64,000 bases of DNA from Montifringilla adamsi (lineage: Eukaryota; Chordata; Aves; Passeriformes; Passeridae), in the NCBI GenBank assembly GCA_017590115.1, contig JAGGNK010009114.1:17071937-17135936 (forward strand). The letters are read 5' to 3'. Positions 1-12,144 of the stretch are shown one piece after another. The notes beneath the pieces were generated by a model. It saw only the letters and a list, made by a program, of their open reading frames with translations, made no database searches and had not been told where the DNA came from. Made by a program: the position numbers and the translations under genes. How positions within the stretch are numbered: the stretch's first letter is position 1; each line of letters opens with the position of its first letter.

Positions 1-3000
1 TTATTTGTGTTTGACAGTTGGGCAGCTCTTCACCTAGATGCATAAAATTGCACTTGCTGATTTCTGCATAGTTCAAGTGATCAGTTGCTATCCCTAATTA
101 TCAGTTTAACTGTTAGATTTGCACTTGCAGTCTATAAAAGCAAAAATATTGCAAGCTAGTTAGACTTTAATTGTCCCTTTTAAATTAATTATGTGAGATT
201 CAGGTTGCAGTATAAAAATGCAACAAGGGAAATCAAAGTATCCTCCTTTAAATTAAATTAACTTTTAATTACATTAGAAAGCCAAATACTACAATTGTAA
301 TTATTTTTTATTGAAGGAAGGCTGATTTTTTGCATGTGCTCTCCTGTCTTACTAATGCGTTTTGGGGGGCAGTACCTATTAAGAATAGATTTGTATAAAG
401 GAAAAGCTGATAGTACTTTCTGTACAAATATAGACAATAGATATTTGAAGTCTAAAATAATAATGAATTTTTTATTTTTTGACTCATATAAGCTTCCTTC
501 AAATCTCCTAGAGTTTTATACCGGCCATTTTTTAGATTCATGCTGTGTGTCCTTAGATAATGCCCATAAATACATAATATATAGTGAGTTCATTAATCCA
601 GCTGGGGAGAAGACGAAGTTTGCCCCTTCTTTTCCCAACAAGTTATAACTATTCTGTGCAATCAGCCTTTAGGCACTAGTCAGCTGAAATGGAAAAAATA
701 TTTAATAACAGAAGCTCAATAGCCTGCAGATCTCTGATGTCTGAGATGACTTCAACTCTTGTGATGAGCTACATTTAACCTAAGAAATATGATTTAATTT
801 CACTTCAGAAGTATACTGAAATCTTTGATATATGGTCTGTGGCCTATTAAGCTTGATCCTGGCCTGACCTCGTAAAGGAAGAAAAGCTTTGTTTCTTTTT
901 AAGATGCACAACCAAACAAAAAGCAGAAATTTCTATGTGGGTTCCAGTAGTTACGGCTTCAAAAATGAAAAGCATTTAAATACAGGCTTTACTTAAGTGT
1001 TTCCATTGTCTTATTGACTTCACAGTCTAGATATTTCTTTCTTGCCTGTTGGGAAACATTGACCTCAAAATTGCTCCTTGTATTGGAGTTCCCTGATTGA
1101 CTTCAGAGGATGTTACTTGAACGAAGCCATCTGAACTATGCTTGCTAGAGGGCTGAAATAAAATAAATTTGGATGTGGCTAAATTAAACTCTTAGCCACT
1201 TAATGCTCTCACGTGCAAAGAAGGGGGCAGTAGCTATGCCAGAGGGAGTAAGCATTCTGAAAGACTAATGGGGAGAAAGTATATTCAATATATAGGCTGG
1301 GTGATCAGTGAAGGGTTGGATGTACATACAGCAAGGGACATTCTGTAATATACTGAAGGTCTCTTCTTTTGTCTTTCAAAGAATATGACTGAAGGACTGG
1401 AAGAAATATCTATTGCATCTCGGAATTTAATTTCCTGTTTTAGAGATAACCACATCTATTTATCACACTGTAACAAAAAGAAATAGTCCTTTCCTCCTGC
1501 CTTTTAGTGATGGACTATCACACCTGGTGGGTAGTTACCTTCAACTTCAGCATGCATTAAATCATGACAAGTTCATACCCAGTTCTCATGTCTCAGTTTT
1601 TCGTGTGACTAAATAACTCTTCTTCCTCCATGATGCTTATCTCTGTGATCCTTCTATAAAGAGCAGTCATAACCTTTCTAGCCAATGTTTTGGTAGGCTT
1701 GCCATATCACACTGTTTGAGTCCTGCACAGCCATTCATAGGGCTGTTCTTTAAAGCTTTTCCAGTAATCTGAGACTGAGACATGGTAAAAGGGAACACTT
1801 TGCTGCTTATCACCTTGATCCTGGGTGGCTGTAAGGTGGAGTGAAGGGACTTGTCTGGTTAGAAGAACTGTCATGTGGTATTAAGGTCATCACAGACTCT
1901 GTAATTACAAAGGAATGGTAGATTCGATCATCAACTAGGTTGTTACAGTCGGATATGGGATGACCTCAAAACAGTTTGGTGACTTTTGGTTGGGTACAAA
2001 GTAATTTGTAATAGCTGAGAAGAAACTTTTGGTCGTGGTGTATGTTGACATTGGTGTAGGAGAGAGTTTTAGAGAGTTAATTTCTGACTGCTTCAACACA
2101 AGGTCTCTCTCTGATAGTTTTCTCTGGATGTTTCCAGTGTTATGTGGTGCAGGGAGGGCAAGGTAATCTCAGGTTCTCCAAAATGTAGGTGTGGCAGAAT
2201 AGAGAGAAGTTAAGCTTGGTTAGTTGTTTGTAGACATCTTGAGGAAGAGAAGAGCATGCAGAAAAGCTGGGTGAAGCACCAATCAAAATAGAACCTACTT
2301 CAGGGCATACAGAAAAAAAAAATCAGGATAATAATTAGTCTCAAGAAACTGATGGGAAATGAAGAACTTGCAAATGGGAGACATCTGCCAAAGATGTGGG
2401 TGAAGCAAAGAATTACAATAGAGGGTGGGAAACAAACTTTAATCAAATTAAGGGGGGAAAAAGGATGTGGCAATACATTATGTGAAGTCAGTGGCATGTG
2501 AAGTTAAGTTAAAGTAGGCAAAAACCAGGCATGACCAGAGAGGTTGGAAAGCAAAATTGTGCTTGATGGTCTTCTATAAACCTTAATAAGAGGAAAGGTT
2601 TAGAAGGAGCATAAAATATTGGATTGTGTATGGACATAATCATAACCTGAACCTTTGCATATAAACCTGCTTTTGATGTCCTAGGCACTACTAGGTAAAA
2701 GAGGGCTACAAAAAGTTGGTCCAAGACAGTTAATCAAAAGGATATTTTATTTACTCCCATACAGAGTAATTAAAGCTGCAAGAAGATCTAGTTTATGGGA
2801 GCAGTTTCTTGATATTGTATATATGTTTTTTAAAGCAGCACATTTTAATGCATGTAAGTGGTTCACTCAATGTTATGAGAAATGTAGCATTTTAGTCACA
2901 GAGTGATGATAATTGAACAGGAAGTATCAGAACCCTTCTAAATTACCTTCCGTGCATAAAGGCAAAGTAGAGAGTGACAGAGTGATATAAAAATTAAGGA

Positions 3001-3620
3001 AAAACATTATCAGTTAAATGAAGTACTTGAGAACAAAACTCTGCCTTAAAATAAAGGGAATAAGATCTTTTTAGGTACCATGAAAAAATGTTTCAAAAGA
3101 TATGTATTGTTTTCTTGGCTCCAGGGGTCAGTTAGGAGAGAGAAAGCAAAGAATTCGATTTGAGGGCTCATTTCATCAGAAGAAAGTATCAGGTTTGATT
3201 TAGCTCCTGTGTTACTTAACATGCTAGTGGTCTGCAGAATGTGTGGGGTAAGAGGGAGGTAGCTGAATTTCCCAGCTGACGCAAATGTGGTGAGCTCTCT
3301 TTAAAGTAGTGAGGTGGGGAAGGTGGGCAGCAATGTTTACACATGGATCTCTCTGCAGTATTTCTGCTTTCCACCTAGATCTTACACGGGAGCTTCTGCA
3401 GAGCAACACTGGGTTTTCTCCTACCATGGTGAAACACAATGCTTACCGGTGGAAGGCTTATCTTGATTTTCATTGGTGCTGGATAGGTTATATTTATTGT
3501 CTAAAATCCCACTAATTTTCTTAGGTTAGAAAGTATTGCTTAAAATATTGTAATATTTTACTGTAACAGGAGGCCCCAAGTAGGTTAAAATTTTATATGA
3601 AATCTGAGTTGTGTAGGGAC
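1..3620. other. unique AT-rich non-coding DNA
   Basis: I recognise no gene or repeat family here. The first 320 bases are very AT-rich and carry several TTAAATTAA/TTAATTA-type motifs, which could be homeodomain sites or simply AT-rich sequence. A 104-codon open frame at 334-648 (plus) has no recognisable domain and lies in AT-rich DNA, so I treat it as chance. Around 1840-2720 the plus strand is purine-rich, which opens short frames on the minus strand. A fragment near 1095-1110 reads TTGACTTCAGAGG, similar to the core of the old palindromic repeats found elsewhere in the window, but it is too short to call. Confidence 0.6.
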
Positions 3621-3624
3621 TTAG

Positions 3625-3690
3625 TCTTGCACCAGTGAAGTTGAGGCAAAATTTCCTTCAATCATAACAGCAACAGGTTCAGGACCTTTT
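3625..3690. repeat. old palindromic amniote repeat, degenerate copy
   Basis: The segment follows the pattern of a short inverted repeat that is very common in turtle, crocodilian and bird DNA. Its halves contain TTGAAGTCAATGG and CCATTGACTTCAA, flanked by a GGATCAGG-like end. Here the copy reads TGAAGTTGAGG, then CAAAATTTCC, then TTCAATCATAA, and ends CAACAGGTTCAGGACC, so both arms and the outer end are decayed but in order. I cannot give a confirmed family name without a library search. It codes for nothing. Confidence 0.5.
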
Positions 3691-3699
3691 ATTAGTCAT

Positions 3700-4785
3700 C
3701 TTTTAACTCAATTGATGTGGTTAGAAATTGCATGTATGCTTTTTCTTCTTCTTTCAAACAAGTAACAAAAGCTGAATTAGGCTACAGTGATGAAATCTGA
3801 ATCATTTCCTCCTCAGACTAAACTTGCTAAACTGGTACAATCTGGAGAATGATGTAATGAGGAAAAAACCTGTTGTTTGTCTCTTGATACCGTTCCTGAA
3901 AAAAATAATTGCTACGTAATACAAATATAGTCATCACCTTTTATATCCTTTCACCATTGCTGATATTGGAACCCTTCCAAATAAGTAGCATTCCAAAATT
4001 GGCTGTAGCCTTCTTCACAGTTTACCTACTTAATTATAGGTTAAACTGGCTTATTTTTCTTTTATTTTTTTTCTTCTCCTTTTAAATAAAGCACTACTGT
4101 TTAAAAGGTTGTTTCAACAAGCTATGTAACAATATTTTCATTCATTGTTATAATAGAAATATCTATCTTTAATCTCATTTTTGCATTGATTTAGAGCTCC
4201 ATAGTATCTTGGCTAGACTTCCTTTAGTCACGTATTGCTACAGTTTTGATGCTAAAATAAGAAACTGAGGAACTTGAATTATTCATGGGAGACTCCATTT
4301 AGGACTCACAGCTAAAACACACAGGAGTGTAAAAGTTCAGAGGTGCTGTTTTTTTTGTTTTTGTTTGGTGTTTTTTAATTTTTTTTTTTAATAAAAGACA
4401 AAACAACTTGAACCAGCTAGGTAACCTGTGGTAAGCTATAAATTGCAGATGTCTTTGACAAAGATGATAGAGATGAGCCAATGTTGTATAAACGAAACAC
4501 TCCAGTTCTTAAACTGTCTGGCACACATGCTTTCCCAGAAAAGTAATCAGCTTAAGGAATGAATTCTTTATTTCTGTTCAGCAGTTCTGTCATGATTGCC
4601 AGACTTATTTATCAGAAAATGGAGAGAGCTTGAGGCAAGATAATTTATATTATTTTTAAGCATGAACTCAAAATGAAAATCTTCTGTAAGTTTTACACAA
4701 TGACAATTTAACTTTATGATGCGAGTTTGTTATGTAACACCAGCCTTAACACAGGCATTGCATTGCAGAAGTGATGAATTGCTTC
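3700..4785. other. unique non-coding DNA
   Basis: No gene or repeat family is recognisable. There is a T/A-rich run around 4348-4393 and otherwise ordinary AT-rich sequence. Confidence 0.6.
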
Positions 4786-4789
4786 AAAA

Positions 4790-4990
4790 GAGGAAAGGTA
4801 GCCTCCTGCGTTTAGAGCCCAGCAGCAGGGGTCAGGAGATGCTAGTTCTGTTCCTTATCCTGCCTCTGATTTGATATATCACCATGGGAAAGTTTTTGAA
4901 AAAGACACTGGCCTTGATCCTGGAATAGGTGCTTTATGGGTAATCCTCTGAACAAACACTGCTTCTGTGCCTTTCTGACTCTAACAGAGG
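4790..4990 (+). repeat. MIR-like tRNA-derived SINE, degenerate
   Basis: The order of motifs matches the 5' half of MIR/CORE-type SINEs. A GTTTAGAGCCCAGCAGC stretch stands where the element has GTTAGAGCA-GGG. GGTCAGGAGATGCTAGTTCTG matches the GGAGTCAGG-CCTGGGTTC region around the pol III B box. CCTGCCTCTGATTTGATATATCACCATGGGAAAG matches the CTCTGCCACTTACT-TGTGTGACCTTGGGCAAG core. The copy is on the plus strand and clearly old. Its right end is uncertain. This is a non-autonomous retroelement fossil; the remains of an internal promoter are not expected to work. Confidence 0.55.
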
Positions 4991-5049
4991 CTCCTATTCA
5001 AATGGAGCTCGTTGGAGGAGTAGGGTGATGGTGAAGATACCCTCTTTGC

Positions 5050-5454
5050 ACAGATGGAAGAAAAATCATAATACTTCCTTATGTAGCTGGGGAATTCGTT
5101 TTAGAGTATTCTGAGCTCTCAAATGGGAGAGGCTTGTAAAGTGACAATAATAGATTTTAACTGAAGAGCAATCTCTGGTGTCAGAAATGTGAATAGACCT
5201 TATCAAGGTGCATGAAATGCCATGTAGGGATTTCTTATGCAAACTCTTAATAGGGAAAGATTTCTTGAGAATAATGAATTGTAGGTAGCTGGAATATTGT
5301 GTAGAGCCAGGATGATATAAAGCAGAAATGGGTGAGCAATTACAGCAGGTAAAATAATGAGAGTAGAGAGACTGTTGTGGGAAATGGTAAAGTGTCAATC
5401 TTGGCTACAATAGAGAGACAGCAGCTTGTTACTTAAAGACAAAACAGACAGGAC
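5050..5454. other. purine-rich non-coding segment
   Basis: The plus strand is rich in A and G with motifs such as GAGAATAATGAATTG and GGGAGAGGC. The bias opens a 110-codon frame on the minus strand (5066-5398) with no recognisable domain. The texture resembles LINE-derived sequence, but I could not align it to any family from memory, so it stays unclassified. Confidence 0.45.
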
Positions 5455-5477
5455 TTTTTTTTTTCAAAAAAAAAAAG

Positions 5478-5523
<46 letters not shown>
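5455..5523. repeat. homopolymer knot: T10-C-A11-GGG-T44
   Basis: Reading left to right there are ten T (5455-5464), one C, eleven A (5466-5476), GGG, then 44 T (5480-5523). The T10/A11 pair forms a perfect hairpin with a one-base loop. A 44-base mononucleotide run is far longer than any other run in the window (the next is 25). It may be a genuine microsatellite or a poly(A) tail of a minus-strand insertion lying to its right. The length in the assembly may be unreliable. Confidence 0.9.
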
Positions 5524-5524
<1 letters not shown>

Positions 5525-8500
5525 GCATTACAGTGTGAACTGGGGGGTGGTGTTGTTACTATTTTTTTCCCCCCTCTTCTTTTTGAATGTTCCAAGTCTT
5601 GCAAAGATAAAAGAAGTTTTAACTGAAGAAATAAATTTTGGCCTCACTTAGAGCTTATGGTCAAGTAATTTGAATAGGTGCAGAACTGAAGCATAACAGT
5701 TTAGTGTTAGACATACTTTGTGTGCTGTCCTATGAGAGTACTATGCAAAGGTGCTTTACCTCCTGAAGGCCTGATTCATTCCAGCAACAGGTTCATGCAG
5801 TAGATGTTTTGCATATGCCACCATCATATGGTTGAGCATTCAGCTGAGTCTATGTAATTGCTTCATACAACAGGAAAGTATTCTGCTCATTCAGTCATGA
5901 ACAGCACATATGCAAAGTCTTTCTTGGGAAAGGGTGATCAGCTAATCTGAATTTCTGTGTGGCACAAGCTGTCAGGTGTCACTGTAATAATTATATTCTG
6001 CATTAGTCTAGTATGCTACTGGTACCAGTTGAGGAGTCATGGTGACGGAGCACATCTTTCAGGGAAATATCAACTGCTGCAGGTGTAAGTTGTTCCAATG
6101 GTTTAAAAGTGGCACTGCTTTTCTAGACTGGAGTTGTCTGACACTTACAGGCTGAGTGTCAAACATTTGTGAGATGTGGAGTTTTTTGAAATAGCTTTTT
6201 ATGCCAATGAAAAGTTGAAAATACTAATTTTCAGGAATTTATGGAAGAAGGAGTTGGGGAAGGAATGAAACAAAGAGATCACATCTTTACTTCTTGTCCC
6301 CCGTGTCTGTGAGGACTGGACATCCCAGTGACTAAGGCATAAACCCAGGGTTTAAGATACTCTGATGTAGTTCTTTGCTGGGTAAGAGTTAGAATAGGAA
6401 TTTGAAACTTGCTGGCTACTTGGGGCACTCCAGTGCAGAACTGAACTATTCACTGTGAATTTGAGAAAAACATAAAATTAATTGCTGAGTAACTTGGTGA
6501 TATATTAGCAACAAAAATGTTTTTATACCGTGCTCTAGAATATTTTGCTAATAGGTTCGGAGGCTTTTATATAATCATCTTTGTTTTATTTTCTAGAGGT
6601 GGGCAAAAAAATGAAGTATTGTTATCACTGCTTCTGCATTTCCCATGGCCCCAAAACCCAACTAATGACCAGTCTTGACAAGTTCATTTCTGTGGAAGAC
6701 ATTCTCTTACTTCCAATTCACTACCACCCACAGATGACACTTTACAAAATGTCACTGTTACATAATTGATAATCACTCAACAACTGAGAAAATGGAACTT
6801 GGAAAGAGGCAACATTTCTGTGTCCAGAGAGGAAATTCTCTTTCAGCTACCCCATCCCAGAGTGGATAAAGGTAAGTGTTTTACAAGTTAGGAAAAAGTT
6901 CATTTTTGCATGGAGGCATCTTTCCAAAATGATGACCACAAAATTAAAAAAGAGAAAGAAATAGCTATTTAATATTTATTAAATCAAGTGATGCTCATCT
7001 CAAATATATCTTGCCTTCTGGAGAACAAAGACCTTAAGAAAATGCAAAGCAAACACTCCGTCACAGGGGATGCAGTATGCTGAAGGAGAATCTTGACAAA
7101 TTTCAGTGGTATATTAAAGCTGGGACACTAGAGACAGGAAGTGTGAAAGATATGTTTTTCCCTCAGGTATTATATATGGATAATTCCACTGTAACTGGAC
7201 AGTCATTGTGATTGTACAATCAATCCTATTGGATTCCTAGGTGAAGGGTGCAGTTTTTAATAAGTCCCTCTTTTCAGGCTCAATCTTTTATCTGTTGTAC
7301 AGAATAACGCATCTGGCGCTTCCCCCCGCCCCCATCCCTGGGTAAGACTGTTAAAAGCACGTTGCAATGGAAGATATAATTTCTTTAGTCTGTGTTGTAC
7401 ACACCTGATCTCAATTAAATTAGTGGCTCTCCTGCTGCCATTCACAGCCTGATGGTAGCCGGAGAAGACCCCAATGTTTGCACAGCAAAGCAGGTGTGTG
7501 TGCAGTATTTCTGGTTGCCCTACGAGAGAGCTCTTGGCTGGTGTGCAATGAGCAGCAGCACCAGTGGAAGAGAAGGGCCTCAGTTTGCACCCCAGAAGTA
7601 CAAGGGACCAGTACTACTGTAATTAAGCAAGGTACTTACATAGCACTTATACACTGATATTTCCAAACTGGCATCAACAGGCACTTCCAATTCCTCTCAT
7701 TTATTATTGAGGCTTCTCACAGCAGTGTACGGATTCCTTCCACTTCCCCCTGTGCTTGCATTCGTCATATGCATGACACCTTGGAACTGGTGCATGCATC
7801 CGTGATTTGTGCTGTGATTAACACATTATCAGCTTCCCGTTTCTTGTTAGCTAAAAATAGTCCTGGCTATCCCTGCTAGTCTGTCGCTCAGGTGATGGAG
7901 ATGGAGGCTGCAGGAACCTTCTGTAGCATTTGGCAGTCAGGTCCATCTCTCTCATGCGTTTCCCAAATCTTTCCTTGATCTCCTGGCACGGGTAATGGTT
8001 CAGGGTTATTTTTTGATGTCTCTTGCTCAAAGAATTGGAACAATTTCCAAAACCTACATTTCCATCCTATCTTTTCTTCCTTTTCTGATGCTTTCATGGA
8101 CACCAGCAGTCTCTCTGTGTCCCTTTCCCTGCTTGCAATGATGCCCACACAAGGCACATGAGGCTCAATCCCTTCTTCCTGCAATGCTGCCTGTTGTGGT
8201 TGCACCACACGATTTTACAAACTAAATAGAAACACAAAAATACCCAAAAGAGTAAATGCACCAAAAAGAGTGCTTGTCATCTTGCATGACTCAAAAAGGC
8301 CAAACAATATTTTTCTGAAACTGTCCTGGAATATTCAGCCATAGGTTGTATGCAAGCAGAGGAAGGTTTTGGGGAAGTAATGTGCTTTGGTTTCAGGTTA
8401 AACTTGTATTTTAATACACATTCTGGAAACAGAACTTCAGGTTAGCGCAAATATGAGGAGATTAAAATATTAGAGATCAAATTAGCCTCAGAATTAGAAT

Positions 8501-10930
8501 CTACCTATGTGCATCTCTTCCCTTACCCCAGGCACTTGCTTATTGAAGCTTCAAAATCTTGAACTGTTTGCAAAACAGAGCACTATAGAGAAATGAATGC
8601 CTATGGTACAGAAATATGAATTCCTGCCATTTCTGTTCCATGCTGTTTGCTGTCTCCAGAGTAAAAGCTTCTATTTCAGAGCTGTGTCAAGAACCATGAA
8701 GCGTTATAGCCTGACCAAGCATCGACCTAGCGCTAAGCAAACTCTTAAACCCTGGAGACAAGTCAGTGGAGAGACTGAATAAACTTTTAGAAATGCTGTC
8801 TCTAAACAGTGGCAACAGTAGGACAATTTTGTTGCTCCTCAGGTTTTCTTGGATTTCTGATTTATTTTACCCTTGCATATTCTTTTTTTAGCAATTTATG
8901 CATCTTATTTTAGTAATTTTGGTACCTTCATGAAGAATTATATGCAGTCCTCCACTTGTTCATGTTTCTAAACCTTCCAAAAAGCCAGATCTTTCATCCT
9001 TTGATTTTATACCTGTTGTCTTATCTACTGCATCCCAGAATCCCCTGCACATCTTTCAGCAAGGGAAAAAAAAGCATTTGAACCCATTTCTGAAGATTGT
9101 CGGAATAGCAACTGAACATGAATAAATCAACCAACTAATTTGATAGTTTGACCACACATGTGAATATGATGCTAGGTGCCTATTTTTACATATATGTAGA
9201 AAACCTTAATGTCTGTGAACAGAATAGCTGCAGCTACTTCTACTTAATCTAGAAGTTGCTGAATTAGAAATGTCAGATTTCTGGGATGCTTCAAAGGGAG
9301 GTGATTACTCCAAGTGTCTCAGCTGAGGTATCTTACTACAATCCTAAAATTCTTTTCCCACTGTCTGTGGCTCAAAGGTTGCCGTGAATGTGTAGCAGGC
9401 AGTAGCCTAAGGTTTAATGTTCAGAGATTTTTAAGACTGCAAAAGGTCACTGTTGCAGTGTGATCTGACTCTTTGTATGCCAAGTCTGTGGGATGGCATC
9501 TAGTTCAATAACTAGATGAATTGGAACGTCAGTTTTGGAAAAATGCTTAAACTTGGTCTTGTTATTGAAAGCAAGGAGATGTGTTCTACACTGACATTAT
9601 GGGACGATATCTGTTGTTTGAAGTCTTGCACAAGGAAGGAGAAAGCTTGGCATTGCTGCAAACTGAGCCACGGGAAGGTCCTCTGCCCCTGGCAGAGCTG
9701 GTGTGGGGAGACAGTGCACTGACAAGGGAATGTGAGTGTTTCTGTATGCACAAAGTCTTCCCAACCACTTGGCATTTGTTATAAATGTGTGTCTGAAAGC
9801 TGTTTCAGATGTTTCAGTCCCTTTTCTCCTCTTTGTCTTTAGGTTCAATCCTCATTTCCCCTTGTCAGTGCAGCATCCAGAACACTTGCAGACACTCACT
9901 GGGAAGTGCAACTGTTAGTTTGTGCAATTTTACTTTTTTTTTCTTCTCTAGAAGAAAGACAATGTAACTTCCTAAAGCATACATTTAATCTGTTTGTGGG
10001 TACTGTGCTTTATTTTTTATTTAAGGGAAGATGAAATAAGAATAATTGTGCTTGACGTAAAAAGAGGTGTGATTTAAAACAGTTTTCCTGAGTTTTGGAT
10101 ATGCCAGGTGCAGGTGTGTGTGACAGGAAAGGTAAATCCCAGGTTCTGGGGTAGATTTGAAAGGAGCATTATGTACAGACAGAGCCTTGGCATGGTGCTT
10201 TTCTTCTGTTTGCACTTCCTTTGAGACCTGGCTTGAACAAATACATAAGACCCTGAAAACTTTCAAATAAGGTTAAATGCATGTGATCTTATGCTCCAGG
10301 GATGAGTGGAATTAGCTGTGCAAGTAGGGGGATTCTTTTCTTTTCTTTTGCTTTTTTTATCCCTTAGTTTTTATTTTGGAATGCTTTGAGTTGTGGCCAT
10401 GTGTGGGTGTATGTCATTGGACTACAGGGCTGTTTAAAGTCAGCATGCATTGTAGGTCTGTGGGCCATATCTACATTTAGAGTCAGGGCCACATGGCAGA
10501 GCTGGCTCCCACCAAGCAATCTGGCTGAATCTGATTAAACAATCCAGATATTTTTCACACCTTATATGTCCCCACCAGCTAGACAGGTTTATCGTATAGC
10601 AGTTCACTAATGTCCCCAGGAAATCACTTGCTACTACTAAAACATATTTTACATTCAACTTTAGCCTGTTGGTGTTCAGTTTTGTTATGGAAATTAAAAT
10701 TCTAGTAGTTAGTGAATGGGTCCCTCCATTCTCTATCATGGAAAGCAACCATGATAACTTCACATGGTAAAGCTTCACTTTGGAGATGGGGGAACAGGAC
10801 TCTTGATGTCCAGAGCCAACACAAGGCACCACAGGGCAGCATGTAGCACACAGGGAGAACATGAAAGCAGCTAATCCCAGCCAGATCCCATTGCAGAACA
10901 TCTTACTATCTGGCTAATCAGGATAAGTGC
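5524..10930. other. long unique non-coding stretch
   Basis: I see no gene. The sequence just right of the T44 run shows no recognisable transcript. The stretch 7630-7720 (GTACTTACATAGCACTTATA and following) is weakly like an old amniote repeat with the motif CATAGCACTTATC, but is too decayed to call. A short segment near 7800-7870 is AT-balanced and conserved-looking. Around 9512-9848 several frames on both strands are open at once; none resembles a known protein. A 153-codon minus-strand frame at 10440-10901 has no recognisable domain. Confidence 0.55.
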
Positions 10931-11099
10931 TGAAAAGCTCTGAGTGTGATGTCAGATTTATTTCACGATGAACAGGGAAGATCTCTTGATCCTCAAACAC
11001 TTCAAGTAAAAGTTAAAAGGGGGGGTGTGAGGTGCGGGGGAGGAGGCGGAAAAAAGATATTGCGCTTTTTTTCTTTTTTTTTCCAAGTGTGATGAACTG

Positions 11100-11350
11100 T
11101 TTTCTCCTCTAAGTGTTTTAAATAGCGGCAGTGTGAAAATTACATTTGCTTTGAATAATTGCTAGCGTTTTTCCCATTGCAGTCCTTCTATCTGGAAGCT
11201 TTGTATCTAATGTTGCTCTTGCCTGAAACTCGGAGGAGCAGTGTGAATGGAGCGGCAGGTCCATTTTTAAAACAAAAAATATTTTGTAATATTTTATTTG
11301 CTCAACAGTTCTACGCTGTGGCAACACAGGCTTACGCAGCAGTTTATAAG
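11100..11350. promoter_or_regulatory. candidate conserved non-coding block
   Basis: The block has the texture of conserved non-coding DNA: no repeat signature, balanced AT-rich words, and intact motifs such as TTTGAATAATTGCTAG, ATTTTGTAATATTTTATTTG and several CG dinucleotides retained in a CpG-poor region. It lies directly left of a palindromic repeat fragment. Conservation itself is inferred, because no alignment was possible. Open frames across it on both strands look fortuitous. Confidence 0.25.
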
Positions 11351-11351
11351 C

Positions 11352-11425
11352 GTAGGCCCTGGTCCAACAAAGGCTTATATGGAGTATGTTTAGCTTTACG
11401 CTGACTCCAAAGGGAATATCATGTG
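11352..11425. repeat. palindromic amniote repeat, left arm
   Basis: The segment reads GTAGGCCCTGGTCCAACAA, then AGGCTTATATGGAG, then TATGTTTAGCTTTACGCTGA, then CTCCAAAGGGA. It parallels a repeat common in sauropsid genomes whose arm runs GGCCCTGATCCAGCAAAG, CTTATGCACATGCTTA, ACTTTACGC and a centre near CCATTGACTTCAATGGG. The right arm is missing or unrecognisable. The family name cannot be given without a library. Confidence 0.45.
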
Positions 11426-11854
11426 TGATATGGACTGGAGGTAAGGCCCATTTCCTGCCCTGAGCAGCTCGCAAGTGAAGTAAGACGAGACCCAGAACAA
11501 CCGTGCGCGAGTAGGAGTCTTGAACAGGGAAAAGATCCAAGGGGAAAAACCCTGCTTGGAGGGATTTTTAAAGAGGGAGGAGGAAAAGATGGATTTTTCG
11601 TGTTGTGGGTCAAGGGTAGCGAGAGGGAGTGCTCAAGGGTGGCAGGGAGACCTTGTGGGAGGACAAGGCAGCGGCTGGAGGAGTGGAGGCTCTCTGAGGA
11701 GATGGGATGCCGCAGAGTAGCAGGCCTAGTGCGGTCTCTTGGTTTTATCTGTTGACTAAATAAAACTGGTTGACACTTCAGGGCATTCATTTTTATTCAG
11801 TCTAATGAATACTGTCAAATCTTGAGAACAGCTTGTGGAATTCATACATAATTG

Positions 11855-11975
11855 TTTCACTGATGAAGAAACCGAGGCAGGGAGACTAATGATTTTCCCA
11901 AGGCCACAGAAGGAACATCATAATTAAAAAAAAAAAAAATTCTCTTTCCCAGGCCTGGGCTGAACCACTAATTTA
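11855..11975 (-). repeat. MIR-like SINE, reverse orientation
   Basis: Read on the plus strand, the segment follows the reverse complement of MIR. GATGAAGAAACCGAGGCAGG matches GATGAGGAAACTGAGGC, GGAGACTAATGATTTTCCCA matches AGAGGTTAAGTAACTTGCCCA, and AGGCCACAGAAGG matches AGGTCACACAG. After an A14 insertion (11926-11939), CCCAGGCCTGGGCTGAACCACTA matches the end of the element. The A14 run is not part of the family and is a later expansion inside the copy. Confidence 0.65.
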
Positions 11976-12017
11976 TCTCTGAACAGAGGGCAGTATTTAC
12001 AGAGGTGCTGTACTGTC

Positions 12018-12140
12018 ATTTTTAAGTGATTTAGGCACACCTAGGAGTTTGTGTCGTTGGAAGGCAATGCTATTCCTGAAAGGCTAGGTCAAGTTTAAGA
12101 AGGAACTTTAGGCTCCTAAAGATACTGGAAAAGAAGATCT
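12018..12140. repeat. palindromic MITE-like repeat
   Basis: The left arm TTAAGTGATTTAGGCACACC, continuing into TAGGAG, and the right arm GGAACTTTAGGCTCCTAAAG are inverted relative to each other (the shared core is TTTAGG.. / ..CCTAAA). A decayed centre lies between them. This matches a short palindromic sauropsid repeat with arms like GTGATTTAGGCACTTAGGAG and a CATTGACTTTCAATGG centre. A second, more decayed copy is at about 47375-47465. It is non-coding and probably a dead non-autonomous DNA transposon. Confidence 0.5.
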
Positions 12141-12144
12141 GATA

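Noticed and set aside
7888..8208. 106-codon charged minus-strand frame
   Set aside because: It is rich in Glu, Lys and Gln but has no recognisable domain, and no convincing splice sites were seen at its edges.
9512..9848. Five overlapping open frames on both strands
   Set aside because: Simultaneous opening of many phases reflects local composition. None resembles a protein family.
10440..10901. 153-codon minus-strand frame, cysteine- and tryptophan-rich
   Set aside because: No known family is recognised, and the sequence is not organised like a secreted or membrane protein despite a hydrophobic start. A retroelement env or gag origin could not be supported.
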